A stretch of 64,000 bases of DNA from Hydractinia symbiolongicarpus (lineage: Eukaryota; Cnidaria; Hydrozoa; Anthoathecata; Hydractiniidae): the NCBI RefSeq assembly GCF_029227915.1, contig NC_079880.1:22816501-22880500 (forward strand). The letters run 5' to 3'. Below, in pieces: positions 1 to 12,129 of the stretch. Below the pieces are notes generated by a model. That model ran no database searches and had not been told where the DNA came from. It was given only the letters and a program-made list of their open reading frames with translations. Positions within the stretch are counted from its first letter, which is position 1. Every line of letters starts with the position of its first letter. The position numbers were made by a program, and so were the translations under genes.

Positions 1-27
1 ATAAGAATTTATTAGGATTGTTTATCA

Positions 28-120
28 CAACCTCGTCCCCAGCGATTTTTTAGGTTATTTTACATTGGGAAGCAACCTGGAAAAGTTCGAATGTAAAAAG
101 CCCTTGGGACAAGGTTCTTG
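28..120. mobile_element. MITE, CAACCTCGTCCCC family
   Basis: The left end reads CAACCTCGTCCCCAG and the right end is its imperfect inverse (CTTGGGACAAGGTTCTTG). The same ends recur at 4870-5035, 16656-16733, 40131-40205 and 40417-40484. There is no coding capacity. The family assignment rests on the better-preserved copy at 40131, which has a 9-bp target duplication. Confidence 0.5.
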
Positions 121-168
121 CTTTGGAAAAAAAAATTCTGTTGTTTCTATATTATAATGAACGTATAC

Positions 169-187
169 GTCTGTCTGTCTGTCTGTC
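169..187. repeat. TCTG microsatellite
   Basis: A short (TCTG)n run sits just upstream of a Helitron-like 3' end. The same arrangement occurs on the opposite strand near 14673-14816, so the run is probably part of that mobile element rather than an independent microsatellite. Confidence 0.6.
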
Positions 188-221
188 ACGCAAAATGGTA
201 GCTTAGCTGCAACGGGCGAAT

Positions 222-251
222 CCGTGGATTTTTCCACGGGCTAACGACTAG
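222..251 (+). mobile_element. Helitron 3' terminus
   Basis: A perfect hairpin (CCGTGGA, loop TTTT, TCCACGG, at 222-239) is followed eight bases later by CTAG (248-251) and then a T at 252. Hairpin, short spacer, CTRR and a following T is the standard Helitron 3' end. The body must extend leftwards, partly outside the window. Related ends occur near 5236, 14673, 20211 and possibly 40262. Confidence 0.6.
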
Positions 252-1669
252 TTTATATGAATCACTCTAAACATCGGAAATAAAACTGTGTCCAACTATT
301 TTAAACAGACAACATAAGCTGTTATTATATAGACGCGGTTGGCCTGTTAAAAAATCTGCAGGTTTGACTGTCGTATATATTCTGGTCCTCAAATTTTCGC
401 CAGTCGTACATATTGTTGACTTTCTTATTTTGCCTTGGCATGTAGCGATTCAACTATCATTTGGAACAAAATACCGTATCATTCCTGCTGCTGGGTTAGT
501 GTTTCAACCATAGAAATAAAAGCGGCTTAGCTAGGATGGCGGAAACATTAGAGAGGTGAATTATATGAAAATCAAGCTGGTATTACTTTCAACGAAATAA
601 ATCATCAAGTTTTTAAAAAAAGTCACAAAATTATAATGCGTAAAAAATCATAAATCAAAAATCATAAACGCAAATGGGTTTAACGCAGGTCAGTTTTGCG
701 CAATGAGAAACTTTTAATTGAAATTCTAACATGTCTAATCATAAGTCTGGTGCATAAAATGCACAAGTTCTATAAAAAATTGACCCTTTGGAGCCGATGA
801 AAACAAGGGTGAAATCAGTCTGATTTGAAAACGTTATACTGCATGCAGGATTATTGGATGGAGAGGCAGGATTATTTCTCAATTTACGCTCTAAAGGAAG
901 TTTAGCTAAAAGAGAAGCGGAAATAACACACAGGAGACAGTTTTGTTCGCTTGATAAAGTAGGAAGAAACAAGATTATTTCAACCCGAGCACTTAAAAAG
1001 ATATAAGGCCTGGAATCCATGTTGTGGATTTAAAATATTTGCCTACAATTCATTTAAACCATTCCTATTGTTTTCTGGTATAAAAACTTTGTCTCCAGTT
1101 AGGTTTTTTGTTTTCGGGTTCTGTCCGTTTATAAAAAACCTAAGAAGCCCAAGAGAAGAGATTTGCTATTATAAATTCTTGGTCGGGAATTACTTCAGAC
1201 AAGATGGGATATACTACGGATGGTACATGTGGGTAGAGTAAAAACAATAACAAGAATTTATAAATACGTCTGCTGCAAACATTACAAAGATAAATACTGT
1301 ATTATTTTTGCCATTTATTTTTAGTTTTGTCATGGCCAACTTAGTTTCCAGTTCTCTTTTAAAAAACAAATGCAACCAAAGTTAAGTCTAGCAAAATCAG
1401 CTCATGTGTTGGTGAACGGTCCGTCAATATTCTTTATCTTGTACGAAATTATGGTTGGTTTTGTTGTTGTTGTTATTGTTGTTGTTGTTGTCATGTATTT
1501 GGTTGTAGGCACATCCCGTGGTTTGCACTTTCCGCAGAGCCGTACATGATGCCGGAATGTATTCAGCATGGCAAACCTATATTCAAGTAAAATATAAGAG
1601 TGCTGATAAACCCTAAACGAAGCAGCACAGCCGTTACAAGCATGTTTGAATAGTCAAGCCCGATAGTCG
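252..1669. other. Non-coding stretch, no gene recognised
   Basis: Only short, low-complexity open frames are present and none has a recognisable domain. A TTG-rich microsatellite lies at 1460-1491. Nothing else could be supported. Confidence 0.5.
1460..1491. repeat. TTG microsatellite
   Basis: An interrupted (TTG)n run of about 32 bases. Confidence 0.8.
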
Positions 1670-2340
1670 TGGTGATACCCGCAATCCCACACTCTTAAAA
1701 CAAGACCCGAGACCCAATACCATGATTCTGTGACCCGATACCTTATTTTGTTTAACGGTGAGAAAAAGCGAAAAAATTGTATTCATGCGCGTAATGTGTG
1801 AAATGCTGTGGACGCGACCTTCTTTCGCGTCTGTTGTCTTTTTTTATTTTATATCCGAAAGCGAAACAGCCATGTTCATTTTTTGCTAGAGAGGTAAAAT
1901 CAGTCTTGCAGTGAGAATTCTCCATCTTCATACGTCTATTTCATTGTACGAAGTTGTAGTTCTGTTAAGATATAACCTTTCGCTGTAAAATATTTTTACA
2001 GCAACAGGCATGCTGTAGTTTTTTCTTTTTCTCTTTGCAAGACGAAGTCGTGTAGGGAAAAGTGCAATATTACAACAGGGGATCTCAAGCTCCCTATTTT
2101 TTTAATTTTTTTTTTTTTTTGAGAAGTTACGCTGAATTAATAAAAGTTTGGTTTCTTAAACATTTTAGAGCTCTTAATAGAACTCTTACCTTTTGTTAAA
2201 AAAAGTCAGTAAAAGTGATCATGCTTTGAATTTGTTTCTCACTATATTTTCTTCCTGATTAAAATAAAGAAAACAATTCAACAATTCGATTATTAGGTTT
2301 AAAATATCCGGACGCGGGTCCTGGGTTGCGGGTATCACCG
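1670..2340. mobile_element. Putative 0.67-kb inverted-repeat element
   Basis: GGTGATACCCGCAATCC near 1671-1687 is mirrored by an inverted copy, GGGTTGCGGGTATCACC, at 2323-2339. Imperfect pairing continues inwards with GACCCGAGACCC-type sequence. No transposase is visible, so this would be a non-autonomous element. No target duplication was identified. Confidence 0.4.
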
Positions 2341-3206
2341 AGAGATCGGTTTTCATTTTTCGGATAAAAACAGCCGTTACTTAGCACTCTCCATCGTAGA
2401 GTCAAAATCAATACGTGCAAAAATAAGTACGAATGAGGTATACCGTTTCATTCAAGGAGAAGAATACATTTTAAGACAAAGAATCCAGGACTCCTACCTT
2501 ACAAATGGATATCCTAGCCAGCTATACGGCCAATTAAAATGATACTGTTTCCTACCGCATGCATCGTAAATCAGTATATGTTTCCAGCTTGCGCGGAGTT
2601 GTTTAAATATATCCTGATCGACTGGTTCCTCGTATATTTTTACGTAGGGATAAGCTTCGTATATTGATCGCGGTAGGGGTTGCTTTTTATGATTGAGTGC
2701 AACAAATGAAATTTTGCGTTCGGTTGCTCTAAAAAAAAAAACTGTGGTTGATTTAATTTATAACCAGGACAGTAAAAAAGAACGGTCTCCCAAATAGCTG
2801 ACGTTTATACGCTCAAGTTCGCTTTTATAATAACACAGAGCTACTGTGAGAATTTCATTCCTAATAAATTACTCTAAAAAACGGAACAAGGAGAGGGCGG
2901 CTATTGTAATGCTAATAACACAAAGCAAAAATAAGGTGGTCAGTATTTTGACACATCTAGTCGCCCCTATAACCAACTGCGTAATAGTAGTAGACAATCA
3001 ATCAAATAGCATGCATAGTAAAAAAAAGAGAAAAAATTATTTTCATAAAACAAACGTGCGCTAAACAAATAGACCACCTCCCATTATTCATTTTCATCCA
3101 TTGGTACATGAACCCCTTCTTTCCTTCAGGACAAACATAGTATTTGAATGCCTTCTTGTTTTTAGGTAAAGAAACATGAAAACGAAATGGCAAGGTTATA
3201 ACGTAA
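2341..3206. other. Non-coding stretch, possibly holding later exons of the secreted protein gene
   Basis: The minus-strand exon at 3533-3207 ends at a plausible splice donor, so the rest of that gene should lie at lower coordinates. A minus-strand open stretch near 3002-3180 has ordinary amino-acid composition and could be a further exon, but I could not identify an acceptor or domain with confidence. Confidence 0.3.
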
Positions 3207-3533
3207 CACAAACCTATAGTATTTAGCCAGGTCATTCAAATAGTCGAGCTGAGATAAACAAAATTCGCATGTTCTTTTTATTAAAAATAAAACCACAGTG
3301 TATCCTTTTTCACCTTCCTCCAAAATCGGATTTGTACCGTTAAATTGCCAATTTGGTATAACTTTGCATCGGTCACGTAGCTTTGGCCATTTTTTATACA
3401 TGTAATTGTAAAGATATGTGCGATGATCTCTGGGATATTCATCCGTTTGACTTCTCTCTGCTGCATCTGCCTTGAAACTTATGAAAACAAAGATGCATAA
3501 AAAAATGCTGGAGAAAACTGTGAAATTATTCAT
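3207..3533 (-). CDS. Secreted thioredoxin-fold protein, selenoprotein P N-terminal-like, first exon
   Basis: Translation from the ATG at 3533 (minus strand) gives a hydrophobic leader of about 20 residues ending near an A-D-A-A cleavage-like site, so the product is probably secreted. It is followed by a tryptophan-rich stretch (PNWQFNGTNPILEEG, about residues 60-74), a beta-strand-like VVLFLI, and CEFC at residues 89-92. This order resembles the thioredoxin-like N-terminal domain of selenoprotein P, where the corresponding redox motif is UxxC; here both positions are cysteine. The exon ends at an ATAG/GTTTGT donor after about 107 residues, and continued reading past it turns into unrelated sequence. 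A redox role is inferred from the motif only. Downstream exons were not found. Confidence 0.5.
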
Positions 3534-5235
3534 TTTGGTCTAAATATAAGGATTAAAAGTTTAACTAATAGTCAAATTTTACAAAGACGACAGGACAATA
3601 CAATTTCACCCGATTAATACGGAGCCGCTAACAACTTCTCAGAACATGCTCGTCTCAAATGTGAAATTTAAAGTTACCTACGCTACTTAAAAAGAGACCT
3701 AGGGAACAAAAACGCATCTTAATCCAATACTTCCAGTTGTTATATTTAACGTACAATAAAACAGGTTGGAGACTAGGTTGGACATGAGTGTATACATGCG
3801 AGTCAAAGCAACCTAGTTCCCGGGGTCTTTTGCCTAGAGTCGTACATGGATCACCATCAAATTTGTCAAAAAGATACAATGCCTTGAAAACGATGACTGT
3901 CGAAACAAAATATTGTGACGCGAGTCTTCTTTTTCTTTATTCTCCTCATTTGTCAGAAGTTTTTGGGAATTGTGCTAATTTATTTTCTAAGGATTGATTC
4001 ATTCATTGATAAGCTATGAAACAGAACATGTTTTTGAGCGAATTACTAATTACATGTAGCTTTTGGTATGTTGTTTTTTCGATAGGTAGCTTTTATAGAC
4101 ATAGAATATACTTAACATGTATATACAATACCCTTTACCAAATGCACTTATCGTTAATAATAAGCTAGGTGGCTCGCAGAAACAAAGGTAGTCGAGAACC
4201 TGTGACTTCTCTACTCTCTCCCCACTGTTCTAAAGTCAACAATCAGAATAAGTAATATTAGAGTACCGCCAACCCCTGAATTGACATGCCCTCTTTACTC
4301 GAACTCCTGTGAAGACAAATTAGTTCAAAATACATTCTATACTCTCAAAAAAAGATTTCGCGGTAATAATATTTAAATGGCAAAGCAAGTAACCCCTCCC
4401 TCCATCGAAGTGATATTTAGCGTACAGTTTGCGATTTGCGAGTCACCCGCAATGATTTAAAGTAAATTTGATACAAACCGAAACAAAGAAGACAAAACTC
4501 CACGTGTTATACCCTCCAACAGCTCTTGTTAGCCTCTTGTTTCATATATATCCACAGGCTAATATTAGCTAATATTAGACTTGAAACTTTGTTGTTTTTT
4601 CGTCTGAACTTTCAACCACAAAACTATAAGATGAACTCATCACTTAATATATTTATTTTTTGATAAAGTCATCAAATCCATTGATGTCGGTATACAACTC
4701 ATATCTTTGTTTGCACGATTACAACAAATCGAAGCATGTGATTGGTTCATATACGTTTCCTTGAGGTTCATCATCCAATCAACTTGTTTGTTGATGATGT
4801 GTGATTTTTAACAACATCGAAGTTTATTCTCACCAGTCATCAATATTGACAGTGAAAACAAGTTTAAATACAACCTCGATCCCAGGCCCGTTGTCTTCCT
4901 GTCAATAAGAGCAGCACCCATTAGAGACAAAAATCCCTGGGGATGAGATTGGTTTAAATATGCATAGTTATTTTTTTTATTCAATCCACACAGATTTTTT
5001 GTTAAAATGGACACGAAGCCTGGGTACGAGGGTTTCGTCATTATGATTCTATTTCTGTAGATATTATTAAACTAAACACTTGTCTGTACACATGCATGGC
5101 AAAGGGCCAGAATGGGTAAAACCCCATCTTCCCTATGATTTTGCAGAAGTTGTTATATTATAAAAATTTAATCAATATGTAAGCAGTTTACTTCATTCAA
5201 CCTTGCTTCAGAGATTTTTAGAGAATATATTCAAA
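3534..5235. other. Non-coding stretch
   Basis: No credible coding region was seen. It presumably contains the promoter of the minus-strand gene starting at 3533, but no motif could be assigned. A CAACCTCG-family MITE lies at 4870-5035 and a possible decayed copy near 3806-3845. Confidence 0.4.
4870..5035. mobile_element. MITE, CAACCTCGTCCCC family
   Basis: The left end CAACCTCGATCCCAGGC is mirrored at the right by GCCTGGGTACGAGGGTTTC. It is about 165 bp, longer than the other members in the window, and non-coding. Confidence 0.5.
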
Positions 5236-5395
5236 CTAGTCGTTAGTCCTTTAAAGTCACGGGGTTTTCAGTCCTTTAAATTCACGGGGTTTTCAGTCCT
5301 TTAAATTCACGGGGTTTTCAGTCCTTTAAATTCACAGGGTTTTTAGTCCTTTAAATTCACAGGCTTGCTTGTCCTTTAAATTGTAAGGGAATTTG
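5236..5395 (-). repeat. 25-bp minisatellite abutting a Helitron-like 3' end
   Basis: Six head-to-tail units start at 5246, 5271, 5296, 5321, 5346 and 5371, each opening GTCCTTTAAA and centred on TTCACGGGG. Immediately to the left, on the minus strand, the sequence ends AACGACTAG followed by T, matching the terminus at 241-251. The array therefore appears to be the subterminal part of a Helitron-related element that extends rightwards. Confidence 0.65.
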
Positions 5396-8300
5396 CCGTC
5401 GCAACAAAGTGTTCAAAAAAAGATATTGCGTGTGACCGTATCACAACGTTTTTTCTTACTCACTGTCAAAATACGGGAAAAGTTGGATTTCTTTCAGGGA
5501 AACTCTATAACAACCATGTTTCCACAAGCGACCTTTTGACGGTTTTCCACTACGAGAACGACTATTGATTGCTTCGAAGTTTCCGGGTACAAATTCCACG
5601 GTTGTTCAGTGTTTTATACTTTTCTTGATAAATACTTTGTGTGAAGCAACCTCGTTTCCATTGTAACATTCCTTGTAAAAATGAGGAAGATCGCAACTTT
5701 TTTATTTTCAAAAGCGAAAAAAGTTTGAGTATAAAGTTCTCTCCACTATATTGCAATGCTTTTTAGGTTTATAGAATATTTGCAAAAACCGTTCCGTGAT
5801 TTTTTGTGAACGCCAAGGCTGCTAATGAGAAGGCAGATGCCGATGGGAGTGAGTCACCTCGTCCCAGATCTCCATTTCTCTTTCTGATAATCTTTCTTTT
5901 CGCTGTTCAAGATTGTCAAAAAGAGGAAAGAAAGGTTTCCATAAATACCTTAGTTGCTTCGTAATCCCTTTTTTTTTCGTTTGATTTTCAAAAAAATTTT
6001 CAAAAAAAGTCATGGCAACTATCTGGACTGGATTGGTAAGACTATGACAAGAAATTTTAAAAGGGGAAGGGTGCAGAATCAGCCACTCTCCAGCATTGAG
6101 TACCCCAAATAGCCCAGCAGGAACAGGGTCAAATTTAAAAGATTTCTAAGGCGCATCAATTATGGTGGAGGCTCTTTAGTCATTATATTGACTTTTTATT
6201 TCCACTTTCAAAATAAATTCATCGCCTCAAACCAACCTAAGTTCAACTTGGTATCAGGCGTTCAGTATTAGGCTTATCAAACATTCAAAGTCTTCCTACT
6301 TGAGCTGAACATTTTCTGATCACTACATATCCTACAATTCCTCTCCGAATTTGGAATTACTGCTGAATAAACAAAACAAATTGTTCATTTCTATGTTTGC
6401 CACCATTGACGGGCAAATTTGCAGGTGATAAAATATTGTTATTATTGTTGTCTATTTTGCTTAAACATTTTTGTGATGAGATGTACAATAAATTTTAAAA
6501 AGTTTTTTGTAAATGGATTCTTCCACGGGTTTTAACAACTGATTTGATCTGCTGTTAAAATCACACAACCTCAGTTGGGAATCATAACAGAGCTTTTTAG
6601 AAAAACGTACTGGTCAATCACAATATGCATCACAATATGCATTGGTTGTTTTACCTGTCGTGCAAATTACATGTGATTGAGCGTGACTTCTCTATTATAT
6701 CAATGTCTACCATTTTATAAGTATCAAGACAGAACTAATAACTGGATTGATAAGGGAATGTTAGGCTTAAACAAAATGTTTTGGATAAAAAAAATAATAT
6801 GAGGCAAAAAAGGAAATCATTTTTCAAGTATGTAAATTTTAACCTTCAGCATACACAATTGTCGCTAAAATATTGACATAACGGTAGTTATCAGCAGTTT
6901 TTAAAAGTTCACAGGGAAGCACGAGTTCTTTAATACTTCGATGTCGGTAGGCTGCTAAGGTATAGTACATATGTATTTGAAGTTGAAGTCTCTTTATTTG
7001 AAGTTGTTATTCAGAACCTCTTCAGAGAACTTACCGAAATCTGAAGATTGTACCAAGTTTTAAAAAATATTCGTTTTGACAGGTCTTTAGGGTTGATAAA
7101 CCATATGATAAATAACATGTCGGATTTTTCAACCTTCCTTAATCCCTGGAAACAATGTACAGAATACCTCACGGTAATTATACCGCCAGTCAGCAATCAT
7201 TTTTAAACATTTTAAATAGAAGAATAATAGATCTTGCCTGCTGTAATCTACTAAACAAGGATTTCCTGAAAATTTTAGTGTCAGAATATTTAAAAAGTTT
7301 TATGGGAATTAAGAAATTAATTTGGATTTTCGAATTCGAAAAGAATTACAAACATCTTGCATTTATCTTTTTAAGTTATCGAAATTCCACTTGAGACTAG
7401 CGTTAAAATCGCAAAATAGGGCCAGTTCTGTATTGCGTTGCGGAAATCCGAGAAAAAAAGTTTCGATATTGAAAGTCATTTTCTCCATTTGGTATAAATA
7501 ATTCTTCTTTGTTCAAAAATATCATCAACCCTGAAAATTTCACTGGATGTAACATTTCCCTTATAAAAACGAATGTTTACCAGATGTGTGTTTTTGTTTT
7601 TGGATGTTGACAAAATTAAGATTTAAAAAAAAGCTATGCATTTATTTTTTCAAGATATACGCAAAATACTGACACAGAATCAGTTATAAATTGACATTGG
7701 AGTGGATTGACAATATTTCATTGAAACAGAATGAACAATTTGAAAGTTAGAAGTTCAAAAATTGGTTAAAACGATGTCACAAACAAATTTTGTTAAAAGT
7801 TTGTTTCCATAGGATTCTTGAAGAGGTTTATATTTATATATTTTACACTACTCTGTTAACTTCGAGGGTTGTCTTCTTTTAATGCTAGTCAATGGAATGA
7901 AAGCGCTGTTTATCATTTCAGGAATAATTTGGGCGAGATCGGTAAATGTAGGAATAATTTGGGAGAAGTTTGGGAGAAAATATTGAAATTTATTCAAAAA
8001 ATTGCATGAATTTGCCCTTATATCACGGCACAGTGTCGTACATTAGATTTGTTCTGAGCGCCACCTTGGGTTAGGATTTTTTAGGGGCCTCATTGATACT
8101 ATGAGAAAAATCTTGGAGTGAGTGAAAAAGTGAAATTGAGATACAAGAGAAGAAATTAAATTTTTCCCATGCATGTGACTTAAGTCATTCGTTCGGGATG
8201 TAGAGCAAATGAATTTGTGCGTCCCACTTAATGCGTGCGAGTTAGCATATACCTTTCTAAGTGAACAGTGAAAAAGGAAAAAAAAATTCTGGATGTAGTG

Positions 8301-8640
8301 AGTAGACTATATACTTTATTTATACTAGTTTTAGCGTGTAATAAATAATTTTTGTAAAAATATTTTGTTATTGCGCAAAATTTAGTACAGAAATTGCGCG
8401 CAAAAATGAATAAATGCGAACATATACTTTTTGGTTTAAAGGCATCTATGTTTTGTCTAAAACTCTACATTTTACTATTTCCTGTTTTGGTGGGGGAATT
8501 TGACCAAGCGTTGAAATTATAACTAATATTATGACTACTATTTTTCTGCCTGAGTGGGTTTTTCCACGGGCCTTATCGACTACGTAGAATATTAACATTT
8601 CATCAATTTCACAAAAAGACATTACAGAGAAAAAAATTAA
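5396..8640. other. Long non-coding, AT-rich stretch
   Basis: No domain-bearing open frame was found on either strand. A Helitron-terminus-like piece (GGATTCTTCCACGGG, then ACTGAT) occurs near 6515-6543 and another related piece near 8555-8585. Otherwise I see nothing I can name. Confidence 0.5.
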
Positions 8641-9335
8641 CTTTCGCGAAAGGACAATGTTAACATATGTTCGCAGGAATAAACTTTTGCGATCCAGCTT
8701 TTCTAAAAATTATTGCTGGTCTAACTTTTGCGATTTGGGTCAAAAATCACGAAATTGCGAAAGTTTCTTTTGCAAAAGTTTCTTTCTTCGAAGTAATCCA
8801 TTTTTAGGATATTTCAATTTGTTTTTTCGTATATTTTTGTAAAACTTTCACTCCTAATAAGTTATCAAACAGTTCATATACTTTAAGGAAAACATTTGTA
8901 CGGAAAGAAAATTTGGCGGATTTGACAAAAACCTGCCAAATTAAATACCGGCTAAAATTAATTTTATAGACATCCGCCAAATTAAATTCCCACAAAAATT
9001 AATCGTTTTACCGCCCGCCGAAATAAATTCCTGCTAAAATTAACTTTTTTTCACCATCCTCCAATTTTTTCGTGTTTTTACAAAAAAATGCTTTTGATTT
9101 TAGAATTGACGACGAGTGACTTTCTTTTTTATCCAAGTTGATAGTTATTACTGTAAAAAACTAATGTTGCTGCTTCATATACAAAGAAACAAACAAGCTT
9201 GCATGTATTTTTTAATAAAGTTTTTTTTTCACCTTTAAAATTAAATTTCCGCCCAAATCATTTATTTTGGTATTTGCCGAATTAAATTCTGCCAACTCCG
9301 CCAAATTTTCTTTCCCCCAAAATTTGTTCGCATAG
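8641..9335. mobile_element. Inverted-repeat element built of GCCAAATTAAATTCC-type units
   Basis: Sequence around 8889-8925 (AAAGAAAATTTGGCGGA) is repeated in inverted orientation at 9296-9318. Several GCCAAATTAAATTCC/AAAATTAAT units lie between, and GCGAAAGTTT-type palindromic pieces precede it from 8641. It is non-coding and looks like a foldback or MITE-type element of about 440 bp with a degenerate leader. Confidence 0.45.
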
Positions 9336-10475
9336 GGTATGTCTATGCTACATAACGTGATTACTGTTAATGCTTAATTGAGCGCCCCGGGCGTTAATTT
9401 AAATTTGTCTTTTTGAGTTGGTACTTATTCGACCGGACCAGTAAATCGAAAGGGACGCTTATAAAAATTCTATTCTTGTGTTACGTTAAAATTTATTTTT
9501 AAAAAAATATAATGACCGTAACAAAAAAGCGCCCTCTTTGGCTCTAGAAATACTTTCAAATAATATCTGTGCTCTTTTTCGAGAGGCGTGCTTATTAAAA
9601 ATACACAAAAATAGCTGGCCACCTATTCAAGAGGGGTACTTATTTAGGATCGGTGCTTATTTAAGAGTGGGCGTTTTTAATCAACTATTTACAGTATCAT
9701 AAATTTTCTTTAATGTTTTCTTCATTGGAGAAATATCTGTGGTATGTTGCAAATTTCTCGAAAGGTTGCCACAAAAATAAATCCCATTTAAAAATTTTTC
9801 TACCAACCGCAGAATAAAAATGATGCGCGTATACATCCTTCTTTTGTTGTGTTTTGCAGTTTTGCAGTGAAGAAATTCCCTTTTTTTCGGGATTTTTTAC
9901 CCGAAAGGTATACTATAAATGTTAAGGAAAAATGTGGAGGTTGAAAGACATGGCAAATTACTCAATTTTAAGCTCTTCATAAAGATAAATGAAAAATTTA
10001 TAAAATAGTTCGGGTCGCAAAATAAAAAATCCCTGCCAAAACTCCAAACTATGGTGATTCGCAAAAATTAAATTTCTACTAAATAAACCGTAAAAATTTC
10101 TTCCGGAAAAAAAACAATGAGGCTAGGAATCATTGAATAGAACAAAATAAGAACAACGGCAAGGATCAAATTTTACTGATTTTCTCTTTTTTTTTTGCGC
10201 TCAAATTTGCTGGAACAAAGTTTATTGCTACAAGATGCCAGAATCTTTTGTGTTAAAAATAATTAGATCAACATAATGTGTTGTGAGTCAGCATTTATCC
10301 TAAATATTATTTTTTATATTTTTATGCTGGATTCCAATACATAAGTTGTAAAATTGTTTGTAAAAGCTTGAATCTAAAACCGAGATTAAACTAATAACGC
10401 TGCAGGCTTATGGGATTTCTAAGGGTTTTTTTTCTATCCTGTCTACCCTGTCACACCTGAATTATTTTTACAACA
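9336..10475. repeat. Degenerate GGGCGCTTATT-type repeats, otherwise non-coding
   Basis: Between about 9380 and 9680, variants of a short unit such as GTGCTTATTTA, GGTACTTATT and GACGCTTATA recur, some inverted, next to AGCGCCC motifs. No gene is visible. The remainder up to the LINE remnant is plain AT-rich sequence. Confidence 0.35.
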
Positions 10476-10939
10476 ATGTTTCAAAAGCAACAGCAGGATA
10501 TTGTTCAGTTAATTAGCAGTAATCTAATGATCAGAAACGAAGAGATTGATGAATTAGACAAAAAGATGAAAGAAATCGCGTGATCATATGAAGCTATCCA
10601 AGAAAAAATAGAACATTAAAAAAAATTCTTTTTGGAGCATTTGAAAAAATTAAAGTGTTAGAAAAGGACAAAAAAGATATAGATGAAAACCTGACAGTAA
10701 CACAAAATATGAATGGGGAAAGTTTTAAAAAAATGGAAGCTGGTTTAATTGAACAGACAATGAATCGTAAAGAACAATTCAGTATTTATGAGGAAAAACT
10801 ACGAAACTTAGAGGATAGACAAAGAAGAAACAACTTACGTATTGATGGGTTGGAAGAAAGCGAGTCAGAGAGTTGGGACGATACCGAAAAAAAAGTGGTA
10901 AATTTATTTGAACACAAACAAGATGCAGGCGCTGCATAA
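10476..10939 (+). pseudogene. LINE ORF1-like coiled-coil remnant
   Basis: An ATG at 10476 opens a lysine/glutamate-rich coiled-coil frame that meets a stop after about 35 codons. A second frame (10655-10939) continues the same character and contains KLRNLEDRQRRNNLRIDGLE, typical of the coiled-coil/RRM junction of LINE ORF1 (nucleic-acid chaperone) proteins. At least one frameshift and several stops separate the pieces. The endonuclease/RT remnants downstream in the same orientation support assignment to one element. Confidence 0.65.
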
Positions 10940-11071
10940 ACTATCTCGCTATTAAAAATGCACAACTATGAAACATCCACAATGCGACCCAATTCTACAA
11001 TTTCTGCTAACAAAAATACAGCCTATCATCCATGGTTAAAAGTCGCGCGATTGAAACGTTTATGGTCTTAA

Positions 11072-11460
11072 ACGGCATTTAGGTGACAAAAAATCAAAAT
11101 TTTGATGTCACCATCATGTTCAGCATACTTTTTTTGTTATCTGTGCCAAATTTTGTCGAAAATAAAGTAGTTTTAATTTCGGACCAATTTTGGCCTAAAA
11201 TGACATTTAGGTGACAAAAAATCAAAATTTTAATGTCACCATCATGTTCGGCATACTTTTTTTGTTAACTTTGCCAAATTTTGTCTAAAATAAAGTAGTT
11301 TTAATTTTTGGACTAATTTTGGCCTAAAATTACATTTAGGTGACAAAAATCAAAATTATGATGTCACTATTATGTTCAGCATACCTTTTTTGTTAACTGT
11401 GCCAAATTTTGTCAAAAACAAATACCAATTTTGACCTGAAACGTCATTTAGATGACTTCC
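11072..11460. repeat. About 128-bp tandem repeats with an internal palindrome
   Basis: Units start at CATTTAGGTGAC near 11076, 11204 and 11333, with a decayed fourth near 11445, giving a period of 128-129 bp. Each unit contains GGTGACA...TGTCACC flanking the self-complementary core CAAAATTTTG, so each could fold into a hairpin of about 30 nt. The array interrupts the LINE remnant. Confidence 0.75.
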
Positions 11461-11599
11461 AAGTACTTAGACTAGAGAGTTTAGGTACGAAGTTTAAATC
11501 TGTGACGTTGCAATTGACCATTTGGGACATTTAGTTAGTTACGAGTTGGAAACCTATCCTCGCAGGCTAGATAGTAAAAAGAAAAAAAAAAAGTAAAAA

Positions 11600-11662
11600 T
11601 AGTTACCAAGATGAGATTCGAACACACGACTACTCCCGTGTCGGTGCTCAGAGAGCCAAAAA
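11600..11662 (-). other. tRNA-like, possibly SINE-derived fragment
   Basis: On the minus strand the sequence reads GGCTCTCTGAGCACCG, then GTGTTCGAATC, resembling a tRNA A-box region and B box, and is followed by an A/T-rich run. The T-stem pairing is poor and the 5' acceptor stem is missing, so it is not a functional tRNA gene. A tRNA-derived SINE head is the likeliest reading. Confidence 0.3.
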
Positions 11663-12129
11663 TTTCCATTTTGGGACGGACGGCTGTATTTGAATACTCC
11701 TCGCAGGCGAGATAGTAACTAGGTTTATCAAATGTTTATCAAACGTAGAGAGGGCACACCGCACAGGAGAGAAAGGCGATTGGAAAAACCGGACTGTTGG
11801 ATTAAAAGGTTAAGGTTAATGTTTTAAGAAACTCAAAAAAAAACTAAAAGGCACCGGAATATACGTAAACGAACCAAATTAGGGCAGATCTCTTCAAAAA
11901 AAATGAAAACTCAGAGAGAAAATGGTAAATATGTTATCGTTATTTACAATCGTCGTATTGTTAGGGAGTTTAAGAAACCGACTTTTTGATTTACACGATT
12001 TATATTTTCTCTTTAATTTTTTTTTACTACAATGACGGAAACATATTTAGAATTTAATCCATTCCCAACCAACAAATCATTACTGTTAAACGACGAAAAT
12101 GACCCGGACATAAATTTTTAAAATGTACA

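Noticed and set aside
739-1020. Possible 93-residue minus-strand gene
   Set aside because: No domain, no splice context and ordinary chance length for this composition.
5246-5395. CRISPR-like array
   Set aside because: Units are contiguous 25-bp repeats with no unique spacers, in an animal genome.
11602-11660. Functional tRNA gene
   Set aside because: T-stem mismatches and no acceptor stem.
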